Shown here one piece after another: positions 10,239 through 18,813 of a stretch of 47,524 nt of DNA; positions within the stretch are counted from its first letter, which is position 1, and each line of letters starts with the position of its first letter. Both the position numbers and the translations under genes were made by a program. The DNA comes from Oscillatoriaceae cyanobacterium M33_DOE_052 (GTDB lineage: Bacteria; Cyanobacteriota; Cyanobacteriia; Cyanobacteriales; Laspinemataceae): contig DVDU01000299.1 of NCBI GenBank assembly GCA_015296065.1, forward strand, positions 1 to 47,524. The letters are read 5' to 3'. Under the pieces are notes generated by a model. The model searched no databases and was not told the origin of the DNA. It saw nothing but the letters and a program-made list of their open reading frames with translations.

Positions 10239-11063
10239 ATGGAACTGCTATCGCTTATTCTGTCTGGTTTACTGACTTTGATTTCTCCGCTGGGGCTGGC
10301 GATCGACTCCGCCGCAGAGCGTAGCATCCGGGCGCGCATCAACAGCGCCGAGGCCCTCGAAGTCCGTTTGGATAATATCCCCAGCTACCAACTGTTAGGG
10401 GGAAAAATCAGTAAGTTGCGACTGGCGGCGCGGGGTTTATACGTGACTCCAGATTTCCGGATTGATACTTTGGAACTGGAAACCGACCCCTTGGATGTGG
10501 ATATCAACCGCCTGCAGCAGCAGTCAGAAACATCTTTATCTCAGCTTTTGCGTCAACCCCTGCGGGGAGCAATGCGCTTGAGAATTACCCAGGCGGATGC
10601 AAATCAAGCTCTCCGGTCCCCGGCGGTGCTGGAATATATCCGTCAAATTGGACCGAATTTGACTGCAGATAGTTCGGAAGCCGCGCAAAGACTAGCACAA
10701 AGATATCAAATTATCAACCCCAAGGTAGAATTTTTACCGGACGATCGCCTCCGCTTGGCAGCAGAAATCGAAGACCGCCGAGAAAACAAAACTTTGAAGG
10801 TAATTTTAGAGTCTGGCTTCACGCTCGCGGGGGGGCGCCAGTTGCAGCTCGTGCAACCGCGAATTTTCTATGGCGATAAACAAGTGCCACAAAGGCTGCT
10901 AGACAGACTCGCGGAAAACTTGACCAACCGCCTGGACATCCAGAAATTTGAGACCGAAGGACTAACAGCGCGGGTGTTACAACTACACATCACCGAAGAC
11001 AGAATCGAAATTGTGGCATGGGTGCGTCTGGCGGCGCCAGAGCAAGCAACCGCCGCCCGGTAG
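10239..11063 (+). CDS. DUF2993 (LmeA-like) family protein
   Basis: The 274-residue protein belongs to the cyanobacterial DUF2993 family, related to the actinobacterial LmeA phospholipid-binding proteins. It begins with a short hydrophobic stretch (residues 3-20) that may anchor it or act as a signal. The family-typical wording SAERSIRARI, VRLDNIPSYQLLGGKISKLRL and LYVTPDFRIDTLELETDPL follows. The later part, including LQLVQPRIFYGDKQVP, fits a lipid-binding beta fold. Its precise role in the cyanobacterial envelope is not established. It is followed, 157 bases on, by a co-directional GerMN gene; both are probable envelope proteins, so co-expression is possible. Confidence 0.85.
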   Translation: MELLSLILSGLLTLISPLGLAIDSAAERSIRARINSAEALEVRLDNIPSYQLLGGKISKLRLAARGLYVTPDFRIDTLELETDPLDVDINRLQQQSETSLSQLLRQPLRGAMRLRITQADANQALRSPAVLEYIRQIGPNLTADSSEAAQRLAQRYQIINPKVEFLPDDRLRLAAEIEDRRENKTLKVILESGFTLAGGRQLQLVQPRIFYGDKQVPQRLLDRLAENLTNRLDIQKFETEGLTARVLQLHITEDRIEIVAWVRLAAPEQATAAR

Positions 11064-11220
11064 CCTTATTTTTTTCAGGAATTGATCGCCAAACAACTGT
11101 AGTTGGGCTGTAGGCTTTCCTTGAGACTATTGCAGGAAAGGGGCGCGGTACAGCCCCACCGGCAGGACGCCGCCGGGGCGATCGCTAATCAATATTTCAT
11201 CCTCGAGGAGGACTTTTCAT

Positions 11221-11862
11221 ATGACAGAACAACAACAAGTAAATCGGAATCCTTGGCCAGTAGTTGCTGGGATATCAGCCTTAGTGTTAGCTGTGGGTGG
11301 GGGGACGGCTTGGTGGACTTGGAACTCCCAGAGGTCTATTGAGTCCACCCCTGGAATTTCTATCCCCGTGGAGACACCCCAGGTATCGCCATCGCCGTCG
11401 GTTTCCGCTTCCCCTTCGGCTCCTACTGGCATAGAGCAAACGGTACAAATTTACTTGTTCAAAGACGATGGTGGGGAACCCCAAGGCTTGCCCGTACCAG
11501 TACAGGTGGCGGCGACAGAACCCACCCAGTTAATCAGTGCCGCATTTGATAAATTGCTCACCGTGACCGCCACGGATCCCAATGCGCCCACAGCTATTCC
11601 CCAGGGAACGCAACTGCGTGGCATGAAGGTTGATAGTGATGGCATTCACGTAGATTTGTCGGCTGAGTTTACCACCGGCGGTGGTAGCCAAATGATGATC
11701 GGGCGATTGCAGCAGGTGCTTTATACTGCCACTGCTTTGGAGCCTGATGCTAAGGTGTGGATTTCTGTAGAGGGCAAACCTCTGACCCTGTTAGGGGGTG
11801 AAGGCTTAGAAGTACCTCAACCCCTGACGCGGCAAGTTTTTAAGTCCGAGTTTATGTTTTAG
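11221..11862 (+). CDS. GerMN domain-containing protein
   Basis: This 213-residue protein has an N-terminal transmembrane or signal-anchor segment (about 12-32, PVVAGISALVLAVGGGTAWW). A Ser/Pro-rich linker (about 40-70) follows, then a GerMN domain (about 74-205). The domain is seen in VQIYLFKDDGG, TQLISAAFDKLL, IPQGTQLRGMKVDSDGIHVDLSAEFTTGGG and RLQQVLYTATALE. GerMN is named from spore germination protein GerM but is common in cyanobacterial envelope proteins of unknown role. An AGGAGG ribosome binding site (11206-11211) precedes the ATG. The domain should face the periplasm. Confidence 0.88.
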   Translation: MTEQQQVNRNPWPVVAGISALVLAVGGGTAWWTWNSQRSIESTPGISIPVETPQVSPSPSVSASPSAPTGIEQTVQIYLFKDDGGEPQGLPVPVQVAATEPTQLISAAFDKLLTVTATDPNAPTAIPQGTQLRGMKVDSDGIHVDLSAEFTTGGGSQMMIGRLQQVLYTATALEPDAKVWISVEGKPLTLLGGEGLEVPQPLTRQVFKSEFMF

Positions 11863-11917
11863 GTCAGGGTGTGGGGGCGGCCCCGAACCGTTAGGGAAAG
11901 TGGCCGTACACCCCTAC

Positions 11918-12280
11918 CTACTTGTGCCCACTCAAGCTCAAGGCGCGGAAAAAGCGGGCTTGGTTTTCGATTCGCTCGGCGAGCCGATCGCACACCAAGT
12001 TACACAGTTCAAAAATTAACGGATCCTCCACCCGGTAGTAGGCGGAAGTACCTTCGCTGCGGCGGCTGAGGATGCCCGCTTGTAACATCACTTTCAGATG
12101 CTTTGACACATTTGCCTGACTGGTTTGAGTCGCTTCTACCAGTTCTTGCACACATTTCTCTTCTTGGCGGAGCAAGTTTAACAGTTTCAGCCGCATCGGC
12201 TCGCTCAAAATGCTGAAATACTCAGCTACTTGCAAGATTACTTCTGGTGGTACTTGCCGCCCTGGTTTCATGTCTTCCAT
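11918..12280 (-). CDS. ArsR-family transcriptional regulator
   Basis: This 120-residue winged-helix repressor has SILSEPMRLKLLNLLRQEEKCVQELVEAT followed by the recognition helix TSQANVSKHLKVMLQAGILSRR and a wing (GTSAYYRVEDP). The family binds operator DNA as a dimer. Many members sense metals, but the usual CVC motif in the DNA-binding helix is absent. Only one cysteine (in EEKCVQEL) is near that position and others are at the C-terminal helix (CNLVC), so the inducer cannot be guessed. The start could be MEDM or MKPG four residues later. It stands alone between the GerMN gene (convergent) and accB. Confidence 0.9.
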   Translation of the reverse strand: MEDMKPGRQVPPEVILQVAEYFSILSEPMRLKLLNLLRQEEKCVQELVEATQTSQANVSKHLKVMLQAGILSRRSEGTSAYYRVEDPLIFELCNLVCDRLAERIENQARFFRALSLSGHK

Positions 12281-12432
12281 CCCTATCCAACTACTGATAC
12301 TCTGATTATACCTTTAAACATTTTCATAACAATAGAGTAATTAATTTTTATTGACAATTATTATAAATAAATTATTCCTAAGTCTTGCGCTGGTCCCACA
12401 CTCGACACACATGGGGCACATATGGGAAAAAC

Positions 12433-12446
12433 TTCATTTAAATGAA
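12433..12446. promoter_or_regulatory. 14-base perfect palindrome upstream of arsR-type gene
   Basis: TTCATTTAAATGAA lies about 150 bases upstream of the ArsR-type gene in an AT-rich region. It could be an operator of that regulator or a chance AT palindrome. Confidence 0.3.
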
Positions 12447-12505
12447 AAATATATTTATTGAAGTAAAATACTGAAATGGGGATGGGATGGAGAATTAATA
12501 TGAGT

Positions 12506-12543
12506 GCAAGTCATTAGCAAAAGACTTTAGGCAAATGACTTGC
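12506..12543 (-). terminator. Possible accB terminator hairpin
   Basis: GCAAGTCATT pairs with AATGACTTGC around an 18-base interval, starting 17 bases past the accB stop. The following T tract on the minus strand is weak. Confidence 0.4.
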
Positions 12544-12559
12544 GAGCAATGTCAGGGTA

Positions 12560-13135
12560 TTAGTCGGGGGAGATCGTGATTAACACCTGATCAAACTCTA
12601 CAGAAGTGCCATTTTGCACCTTAATTTCCAAGATTTGGCCAGATACTTCCGCCTCAATCTCGTTCATCAGCTTCATGGCCTCGATAATACATAGGGTTTG
12701 ACCGACCCGAACCCGATCGCCCGGGTTGACAAAAGGTGGTTCATCCGGGGCTGGGGCGCGGTAAAAAGTGCCCACCATCGGGGACTTCACCTCAACCCAT
12801 TTCTCGCTACCCGGTGGGGGACTCGATGGCGCAGTCCCAGAGCTAGAGGTAGTAGCCACCTCAGTCGCGCCTTGGGTTCGGCTCCCCTCAGTTCGGGAAC
12901 TGGTCAGGGGAACTACATCAGGGGCGTTGGTGGGTGCGAGAGCAGCCGCTGGTTCACCAGCGCTGGCGACGCCACCACCGAGCCGCAGCCGAGCTTCCAA
13001 GGGAGATAAACTACCCTCTGGGATAGTAGTGCCTTTGCGCACGGTCAGCTCGAAATCATCACTTTTTAAAATCAGCTCGGAAATATCAGTTTTATCGATC
13101 GCTGCTAGCAGCTCGCGCAGTTCGTTTAAGTCCAT
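12560..13135 (-). CDS. accB: Biotin carboxyl carrier protein of acetyl-CoA carboxylase
   Basis: The 191-residue protein carries biotin between biotin carboxylase and carboxyltransferase in the first step of fatty acid synthesis. The N-terminal [20 protein letters not shown] is the usual start. A Pro/Ala/Ser/Thr-rich linker (about 57-112) follows. The biotinyl domain carries [20 protein letters not shown] and [14 protein letters not shown] with biotinylated K155. A longer open frame extends upstream to 13333, but those 66 residues come entirely from the GC-rich octamer array, so the start at 13135 is chosen. The gene follows efp, a conserved cyanobacterial arrangement, here separated by the repeat array (13182-13352). 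Confidence 0.96.
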   Translation of the reverse strand: MDLNELRELLAAIDKTDISELILKSDDFELTVRKGTTIPEGSLSPLEARLRLGGGVASAGEPAAALAPTNAPDVVPLTSSRTEGSRTQGATEVATTSSSGTAPSSPPPGSEKWVEVKSPMVGTFYRAPAPDEPPFVNPGDRVRVGQTLCIIEAMKLMNEIEAEVSGQILEIKVQNGTSVEFDQVLITISPD

Positions 13136-13181
13136 TTGCACAGTTGATCTAACCCCCTTGAAATTAGGGAACGCAAACACA

Positions 13182-13352
13182 CGGAGACGGGGTGACGGGG
13201 TGACGGGGTGACGAGGAGACGGGGTGACGGGGTGACGAGGAGACGGGGTGACGGGGACCAGGGGAGTGTGGGGAGGGGTGGGAAGAGGGGGAAGATTACT
13301 CCCCACACTCCCCACCGTCCCCACCGTCCCCACCGTCCCCCCGTCACCCTCG
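13182..13352. repeat. GC-rich octamer array between efp and accB
   Basis: Units GGGGTGAC and GGAGACGG repeat, then the shared core (13284-13313), then CCGTCCCCA-type units. The 30-base core is an exact inverted match to 5193-5222. The array separates two genes of a conserved operon and could affect accB translation or transcript stability. Confidence 0.88.
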
Positions 13353-13361
13353 GAGAGGGCA

Positions 13362-13919
13362 TTATTCTCTACCGAGATAAGAATCGTTGCGGGTATCGAT
13401 TTTGATCCGCTCTCCGATGGAGATAAACAAAGGCACCATCACTTGGGCCCCGGTTTCCACGATCGCGGGTTTGCTCCCACCAGTAGCGGTATCACCTTTA
13501 ATACCGGGGTCAGTTTCGGTAACTTCTAAAATCACGGAGTTAGGCAATTCCACCTCAATCACTTGCGTGCCCCACCGGACGACATTAACTTCCATACCTT
13601 CCTTGAGGTACTTAACGCGATCGCCGATTTGATCGGGGTTAAGTCGCGATTCCTCGTAAGTTTCCATATCCATCAGCACGAATTGCTCAGCATCCTTGTA
13701 GGTGTATTGCATCGTGCGCTTTTCCAAAGTCGCCTGGGGCACCACTTCCGCAGCGCGGAAAGTTCGCTCCACGACGCTCCCATTCTGGACGTTTTTGAGC
13801 TTGGTCCGCACGAAGGCGGAACCTTTTCCGGGTTTGACGTGGAGGAATTCCACCACCCGCCAAACTGCACCATCTAACTCGATCGTGACGCCAGGTCTAA
13901 AGTCGTTGCTAGAAATCAT
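13362..13919 (-). CDS. efp: Translation elongation factor P
   Basis: The 185-residue protein relieves ribosome stalling at polyproline stretches and stimulates the first peptide bonds. It has the expected three beta-barrel domains: the N-terminal KOW-like domain ([23 protein letters not shown]), the loop [17 protein letters not shown], and the C-terminal domain ending [17 protein letters not shown]. The loop tip is the KPGKGSAF type, where the lysine or arginine at about residue 32 is the site modified in some bacteria; no modification gene is nearby. AGGAAA precedes the start. It is first in the efp-accB unit. Confidence 0.97.
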   Translation of the reverse strand: MISSNDFRPGVTIELDGAVWRVVEFLHVKPGKGSAFVRTKLKNVQNGSVVERTFRAAEVVPQATLEKRTMQYTYKDAEQFVLMDMETYEESRLNPDQIGDRVKYLKEGMEVNVVRWGTQVIEVELPNSVILEVTETDPGIKGDTATGGSKPAIVETGAQVMVPLFISIGERIKIDTRNDSYLGRE

Positions 13920-14402
13920 CTGTATTTATTTCCTGGAGAGAACCGCCATCAAGCGTGGCGATGACTGGAAAGCAGTAGAGGACCTTTTTTTACCGCTTCC
14001 CCATGACAATTTAACCACAGCGCCAGCGCCCCACTCCCAATCGAGTGCTACCACCGCCGAGATTGCCTGGGCCAAGAAACCGGATTTTGACACAGAAACG
14101 GGCCTGGTTAGTCTGGCGTTGTGGGCTTCGGTAGTCTTGGGGCGTTCCAGCGGCAATGTAGTCAAGTCGCCACCATACCACTTACAGCGGGCTAGCTCGT
14201 TGACGAATATTTTTTACCGACAACAATCGGCATTACATTGTATCCTGAAGCGAAGGTCAGCGAAGCGATCGGCCTCGCCTCCCCAGCACGAAATTATTTT
14301 TTTAGCCAAATTTTCAGCGATATCCCACCTGAGACCAGAACAAATCCCCAGCTTACTAGAATTAGATGCCGGGATTGCCCAGCAGTATGGGAAGATGGAA
14401 AA
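13920..14402. other. Intergenic region between divergent efp and cyclophilin genes
   Basis: About 480 bases hold the divergent promoters. A 79-residue minus-strand frame (13926-14165) directly upstream of efp has no ribosome binding site and no recognisable domain, so I do not call it. An upstream extension of the cyclophilin frame to 14238 is open but does not read as a signal peptide. Confidence 0.45.
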
Positions 14403-15542
14403 ATGCAATTTTGTGGTAAAAGATATAAATCCATGCTTCCTTGGAGGGAAAATCGCGCCAGTTTGTGGGCGCGCTTGCTCAAAACCACGCTCTTGGCACT
14501 GCTGCTGTTCAACCTGTTTACCGGGTTGAGCTACGCACGGGAGAGCATCTTGCCAGCGGGCAATGCCATCACCGATGCTAAAGCCTTACTGCGCTACGCC
14601 TTGCCAATTGACAACCAGAAAGTTAGAGAAATTCAAATCAGCTTGGAAGATATCTCCTTCCAACTGCGGGCTAAACGCTGGAACGGCGTTACCAGCGATA
14701 TCAGTCGGGCATCCCTGCTCGTAAAAACTCAATTCGAGGGAATTTTGAATGACATCCCCGAAGAGCGACAACCCCGCGCACAAGAGCTGCTGACGCAGAT
14801 GCAAGGCCAAATAGTCTCTTTGCAGTCAGCGGCGGAAGCCCAGGACAAAGCTCAAACCCTGGCGGCGCGAGATCGTCTTCTCCACAGCATCGGGCAAATC
14901 GAAGAGTTGATGGTGAAAGAATTTCCCTTTGAGGTGCCCGCCGAGTACAGCAACCGGCCCCTACTCAAAGGACGCGCCACCGTAGAGGTAACAACCAGCG
15001 CCGGTGCTGTCACCGTCATCGTTGACGGGTACAGCGCCCCCGTCACCGCTGGCAATTTTGTGGACTTAGTGCAGCGCGGGTTCTACGATGGTCTGCCCTT
15101 CATTCGCTCCGAAGACTTCTACGTTTTACAAACCGGCGACCCACCTGGCCCCGATGAGGGTTTCATCGACCCCAAAACCGGCGTTTATCGCAACGTCCCC
15201 TTAGAAGTTCTGGTTCGGGGAGATGAAAAACCCATCTATGGCAGCACCCTAGAAGACTTGGGGATATACTTCGCTGAGCCTGTGTTGCCTTTCTCCGCCT
15301 ACGGCGCCGTCGCGATGGCTCGACCAGAAGCAGAGCCGGATGGTGGTTCTTCCCAGTTTTTCTTCTTCCTGTTTGAGCCAGAGCTGACCCCAGCCGGTCT
15401 CAACTTGCTGGATGGTCGCTATGCCGTCTTTGGCTATGTGGTTGAAGGGGCGGAAATCCTCGGCAAAATCAAAAAGGGTGACAAAATTATCTCTGCCCGA
15501 GTTGTACAAGGAGCTGAGAATCTAGTTACCCCTGCCGCCTAG
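14403..15542 (+). CDS. Lumenal/periplasmic cyclophilin (TLP40/CYP38-like)
   Basis: This peptidyl-prolyl isomerase resembles the thylakoid lumen cyclophilins CYP38/TLP40, which assist photosystem II assembly in plants. A signal peptide follows the start (LWARLLKTTLLALLLFNLFTGLSYA, roughly residues 19-43 counted from 14403). A helical region (LPIDNQKVREIQISLEDI onward) corresponds to the N-terminal bundle. The C-terminal cyclophilin domain contains TSAGAVTVIVDGYSAPVTAG, GFYDGLPFIR and GSSQFFFFLF. The classical active-site arginine context (HRVI...MIQGGD) is altered to IRSEDFYVLQTGDP, as in other members of this subgroup. ATG 14403 follows GGAAG; ATG 14433 is an alternative that still keeps the signal peptide. 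Confidence 0.9.
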   Translation: MQFCGKRYKSMLPWRENRASLWARLLKTTLLALLLFNLFTGLSYARESILPAGNAITDAKALLRYALPIDNQKVREIQISLEDISFQLRAKRWNGVTSDISRASLLVKTQFEGILNDIPEERQPRAQELLTQMQGQIVSLQSAAEAQDKAQTLAARDRLLHSIGQIEELMVKEFPFEVPAEYSNRPLLKGRATVEVTTSAGAVTVIVDGYSAPVTAGNFVDLVQRGFYDGLPFIRSEDFYVLQTGDPPGPDEGFIDPKTGVYRNVPLEVLVRGDEKPIYGSTLEDLGIYFAEPVLPFSAYGAVAMARPEAEPDGGSSQFFFFLFEPELTPAGLNLLDGRYAVFGYVVEGAEILGKIKKGDKIISARVVQGAENLVTPAA

Positions 15543-15551
15543 AGTTTCTTT

Positions 15552-15628
15552 GGGTGTAGGGTGTAGGGTGTAGGGTATCGGGTATCGGGGGTAATACCAC
15601 TTCTCCCAAACTCTATGTCCTACACCCT
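15552..15628. repeat. GGGTGTA heptamer array
   Basis: Tandem GGGTGTA units (three), then GGGTATC (two), followed after a gap by the inverted segment CCTACACCC at 15620-15628. It lies between the cyclophilin gene and thiL and has the same 7-base period as the AT-rich arrays elsewhere in the window. Confidence 0.8.
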
Positions 15629-15647
15629 CATTTGATAATTAGCAATC

Positions 15648-16655
15648 ATGTTAGTTAGTGATCTTGGAGAAAAGGGACTTTTGGAGCGGTTGCACCGCTT
15701 TTGTCCTCCGGAAATTATCGGTGATGATGGCGCCTGTATCGCTTGGGCAGCGCCAGAAAGCTCTCACCTAGTTGTTACTACAGATGTATTGGTCGATGGC
15801 GTGCATTTCAGTGATGCTACGACCACTGCAGCTGATGCTGGTTGGCGAGCGGCGGCGGCCAATTTATCGGATTTGGCGGCAATGGGAGCCGTGCCCTTGG
15901 GGATTACCGTGGGTTTGGCGGTGAGGGGGGATACTCCGGTAAATTGGGTAGAGGGACTCTATGAGGGGATGGCGGCTTGTTTGGGGAGGTACGCTACGCC
16001 AATCTTGGGGGGAGATGTGGTGCGCTCTCCTGTAAATACAATTTCTATTACAGCTTTTGGCTGGGGCGACCCAGAAATGACGATTCGCCGCGCCAATGCT
16101 CAACTGGGGGATGCGATCGTGGTGACCGGATGGCATGGGGCCTCTCGCGCCGGGTTGGAATTGCTGCTGCACCCAGAAAAAGGAACGATTTTGAGTGCGC
16201 AGACGCGCCAAAACTTCATTGAGGCGCATCGGCGTCCGCGTCCGCGTCTTGACGTAAGGGAAATTTTGTGGGATGTGAAATCATCTATGAGCGCATCGCC
16301 CCTGCGGGTAGCAGGGATGGATAGTAGTGATGGCTTAGCTGATGCCATATGTCAAATCGCCGCTGCCAGTGGTTGTGGCGCTACTATTGAGCGGGGCTTG
16401 ATTCCGATGCCACCCGCTTTGACGGCGTGGCTGGGTGAGGAGACAGCAATAGATTGGGCTTTATATGGTGGGGAAGATTTTGAGTTGGTGTTGTGTCTGC
16501 CACCGGAAAGCGCCCGTGTCTTGGTGGGAAAATTGAAGCGTCCAGGGGCGATCGTGGGCTATATCACGATGGAGCCTGAAGTTTGGCTGCGCGATCGCAA
16601 TGGGGTATATCCAGAGCAGGAATTAAGCCGCAGCTTAGGATTTCAGCATTTTTGA
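15648..16655 (+). CDS. thiL: Thiamine-monophosphate kinase
   Basis: This enzyme phosphorylates thiamine monophosphate with ATP to give the cofactor thiamine diphosphate. The 335-residue length is normal. The N-terminal VSDLGEKGLLERL is typical of the family. Metal- and ATP-binding segments DDGACIAW, VTTDVLVDGVHFS and ANLSDLAAMGAVPLG are intact. The C-terminal half has RVAGMDSSDGLADAICQIAAASGCGATIE and YGGEDFELVLCLP, as expected for the ThiL/PurM fold. The gene follows a heptamer array and converges on gap2, with a bidirectional terminator between them. No thiamine riboswitch is evident upstream. Confidence 0.96.
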   Translation: MLVSDLGEKGLLERLHRFCPPEIIGDDGACIAWAAPESSHLVVTTDVLVDGVHFSDATTTAADAGWRAAAANLSDLAAMGAVPLGITVGLAVRGDTPVNWVEGLYEGMAACLGRYATPILGGDVVRSPVNTISITAFGWGDPEMTIRRANAQLGDAIVVTGWHGASRAGLELLLHPEKGTILSAQTRQNFIEAHRRPRPRLDVREILWDVKSSMSASPLRVAGMDSSDGLADAICQIAAASGCGATIERGLIPMPPALTAWLGEETAIDWALYGGEDFELVLCLPPESARVLVGKLKRPGAIVGYITMEPEVWLRDRNGVYPEQELSRSLGFQHF

Positions 16656-16697
16656 ATTGAGAATTTAGATTAGGTAGGAAATCTAAACTCTCAATTC
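16654..16697. terminator. Bidirectional terminator between thiL and gap2
   Basis: GAATTGAGAATTTAGATT (16654-16671) pairs with AATCTAAACTCTCAATTC (16680-16697), with one internal bulge and an 8-base loop. It sits between convergent genes and is AT-rich enough to work in both directions. Confidence 0.7.
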
Positions 16698-16721
16698 TCA
16701 GTTTTGACCTAGGGCGCTACC

Positions 16722-17738
16722 TTAAGCCACCCATTTGTCGGCAGCGAGTTCCGCTAAGTCAACGACCCGCTGACTGTAGCCCCACTCGTTATCATACCAA
16801 GCGATGACTTTTACCAAGTCTCCATCCATCACCATCGTCAAGCTGGAATCGACGATCGAGGACTCATCAGTGCCTTTATAGTCGCCAGAAACTAAAGGCA
16901 AGTCGCTGTAAGCCAAGATTCCTTTCAGAGAACCATTAGCCGCTTCCTGTAGAGCCTCATTGACTTCCTCAGTAAAAGTCTTTTTCTGCACTGTCGCCAC
17001 AAAGTCAACCACAGAAACGTTGGGAGTGGGCACCCGCAAGGCAATCCCATTCAGCTTACCAGCCATTTCCGGGATTACCAGAGCCACAGCTTTAGCAGCA
17101 CCAGTGGTAGTGGGGACAATGTTCAGAGCAGCGGCTCGGGCTCGACGCACATCCCGGTGGCTAGCATCGAGCAAACGCTGGTCGCCAGTGTAACTGTGGG
17201 TCGTGGTCATGGTGCCTTTGATGATGCCAAAGCGTTCGTGGAGGACCTTAACCACGGGAGCCAAACAGTTAGTGGTGCAGCTCGCGTTACTGAGAATGGC
17301 GTAATCTTCGTGCTTATAACTGTGGTGGTTGACCCCCATCACATAGGTGCCGATATTGCTACCTTTACCGGGGGCGGTAATCAGCACTTTCTTGGCGCCA
17401 GCTTGGATATGTTTGGATGCTCCGGGATTGTCAATAAAGACACCTGTGGATTCAATTACCAAGTCGATTCCCCATTCTGCCCAAGGCAAGTTTAAGGGGT
17501 TGCGATCGGACACGCATTTAACTGTTTTGCCGTTGACGGTAATCGAATTGTCATCAGCACTAATATCCGCATTTAACTTGCCGAGCATAGAATCATACTT
17601 CAGCAAGTGAGAATTGGTTTTTGGGTCTGAGGTGTCGTTGATGGCGACTACATCAAGATTACTATTTTGGCGAGTCAGCCAGCAGCGCATGAAGTTGCGC
17701 CCGATGCGTCCGAAACCGTTGATTGCTACTCTTATCAC
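16722..17738 (-). CDS. gap2: Type I glyceraldehyde-3-phosphate dehydrogenase (Gap2-like)
   Basis: The 338-residue enzyme interconverts glyceraldehyde 3-phosphate and 1,3-bisphosphoglycerate. The dinucleotide fold starts [13 protein letters not shown]. The catalytic cysteine lies in [12 protein letters not shown], with the helper histidine in [12 protein letters not shown]. The segment [20 protein letters not shown], with Thr-Ser after the Asp, is the pattern of the photosynthetic dual-cofactor (NADPH/NADH) Gap2 form rather than glycolytic Gap1. It should act in the Calvin cycle. The arginine-rich region [16 protein letters not shown] matches plastid-type GapA. It is a single gene with a long upstream region (17739-18813), where control sites probably lie. 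Confidence 0.95.
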   Translation of the reverse strand: MIRVAINGFGRIGRNFMRCWLTRQNSNLDVVAINDTSDPKTNSHLLKYDSMLGKLNADISADDNSITVNGKTVKCVSDRNPLNLPWAEWGIDLVIESTGVFIDNPGASKHIQAGAKKVLITAPGKGSNIGTYVMGVNHHSYKHEDYAILSNASCTTNCLAPVVKVLHERFGIIKGTMTTTHSYTGDQRLLDASHRDVRRARAAALNIVPTTTGAAKAVALVIPEMAGKLNGIALRVPTPNVSVVDFVATVQKKTFTEEVNEALQEAANGSLKGILAYSDLPLVSGDYKGTDESSIVDSSLTMVMDGDLVKVIAWYDNEWGYSQRVVDLAELAADKWVA

Positions 17739-18813
17739 TATTAGAATTTTTCCCGCTGTGGTACTTCCGCTCCCCCCACCCCTTGCGGTGGGGCAGGTGA
17801 GGCAGCGGTTATCGGAAAGCGGGGCGGGATATTTGCCGCTTCCGGAAATACAATATCAATTTGTCCAGGCAGAAGTTGATCAAAGCCGTTTGACCTCAGA
17901 TGAGAGTCCCGGCGCCAAACAACAGAGAAACCACAGAGGGTGGCGAGAGCCGATCTATACCCGGGAGTGAGGGCAACTCAGAAAGCTATCCCAGAAATAC
18001 TTCCCGGTCTTGACTTGGGTTTAAACCCAGGAAAGTTGGTCAACATATGGCCGGATTTCCATACAGCGCTGATTGCGACCAAAGTATTTGACTTTGGGTA
18101 TTGACAATCTTGCGCTTATATGTAGCGGCTTGTGGCCGGTAGGGTCAAAAGCGCAGGCCACGCTTTTGACCCACATCATATCGTAAAGTTGACCGCGCAT
18201 TTTCACAAAAGCGCATTTGAGATTTTAAAATTTCTGTTCCTTTTCCATCAGATGTCACCAGAAGCCTGACCGGTTACAGTCGATCCCGAAAACAGTCTTT
18301 TGAGGATTATCCTCCCCTCGAGCCTAAAATGATGGCAAAACCTGTGGACTTTCCGGAGCGGGGGGCGCGATCGCTGTGAGTTACTTATTGACAATTATTC
18401 ATATTCCTGCGTAGTTAGCGAGCCAGTCCGGCACCTGCGATTACCATGCCCTATCCGGCTGAAGAGCAGCGGTGTTTGTGGCGCGGCGGCTCCAGCCCGA
18501 TTCTTTATTTGGTAGGGATATAATAACAGATTAATGATTAGATATAAAGACCGGGGAGATGATGCCAGAGAAAATAGAGGGAATGCAAAACCTAAAAAGT
18601 GTGTTAGGAAAGTGAGGGGAAACCTGAACCAGGCAGAGAAAATATCAGGAAAGGGACTAGCCATGACTGTATTTGACTGTCAAATGAAGGTTGAGGTGGG
18701 TTGCACAGCCCAGTTTGATGACTTTGACAAAGCGAGGGAGCGCAAAAAAAAAATACCTGATATGATATCGCTTGTTATCGGTTCGGTGTGGTGTGGTGAG
18801 TAAGGAGCTGCAA
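17739..18813. other. 1.07-kb intergenic region between divergent gap2 and murC
   Basis: No supportable protein gene is present. Short open frames (for example 18021-18206 minus) lack ribosome binding sites. The region should contain the gap2 and murC promoters. Its clearest structure is the perfect hairpin at 18142-18172. The unusual length leaves room for a small RNA, but I recognise none: there are no RNase P RNA, tmRNA or 6S RNA landmarks. Confidence 0.5.
18142..18172. repeat. Perfect 12-bp inverted repeat
   Basis: GGGTCAAAAGCG and CGCTTTTGACCC enclose a 7-base loop (CAGGCCA). There is no T tract on either side, so it is not an obvious terminator. It may be part of a small RNA, an operator or a dispersed palindrome. 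Confidence 0.6.

Noticed and set aside
13135-13333. 66-residue N-terminal extension of AccB
   Set aside because: The extension is translated octamer repeat (Pro/Ser/Thr cycles). The conserved AccB N-terminus begins at MDLNELREL, so I used 13135.
13702-14529. Plus-strand open frame of 275 residues over efp and the cyclophilin start
   Set aside because: It overlaps efp in antisense and the cyclophilin signal peptide in another frame; the translation is low in domain character and there is no start signal.
17739-18813. Structured RNA such as RNase P RNA, tmRNA or 6S RNA in the gap2-murC gap
   Set aside because: I looked for the usual conserved landmarks and did not find them; only one short hairpin is evident.
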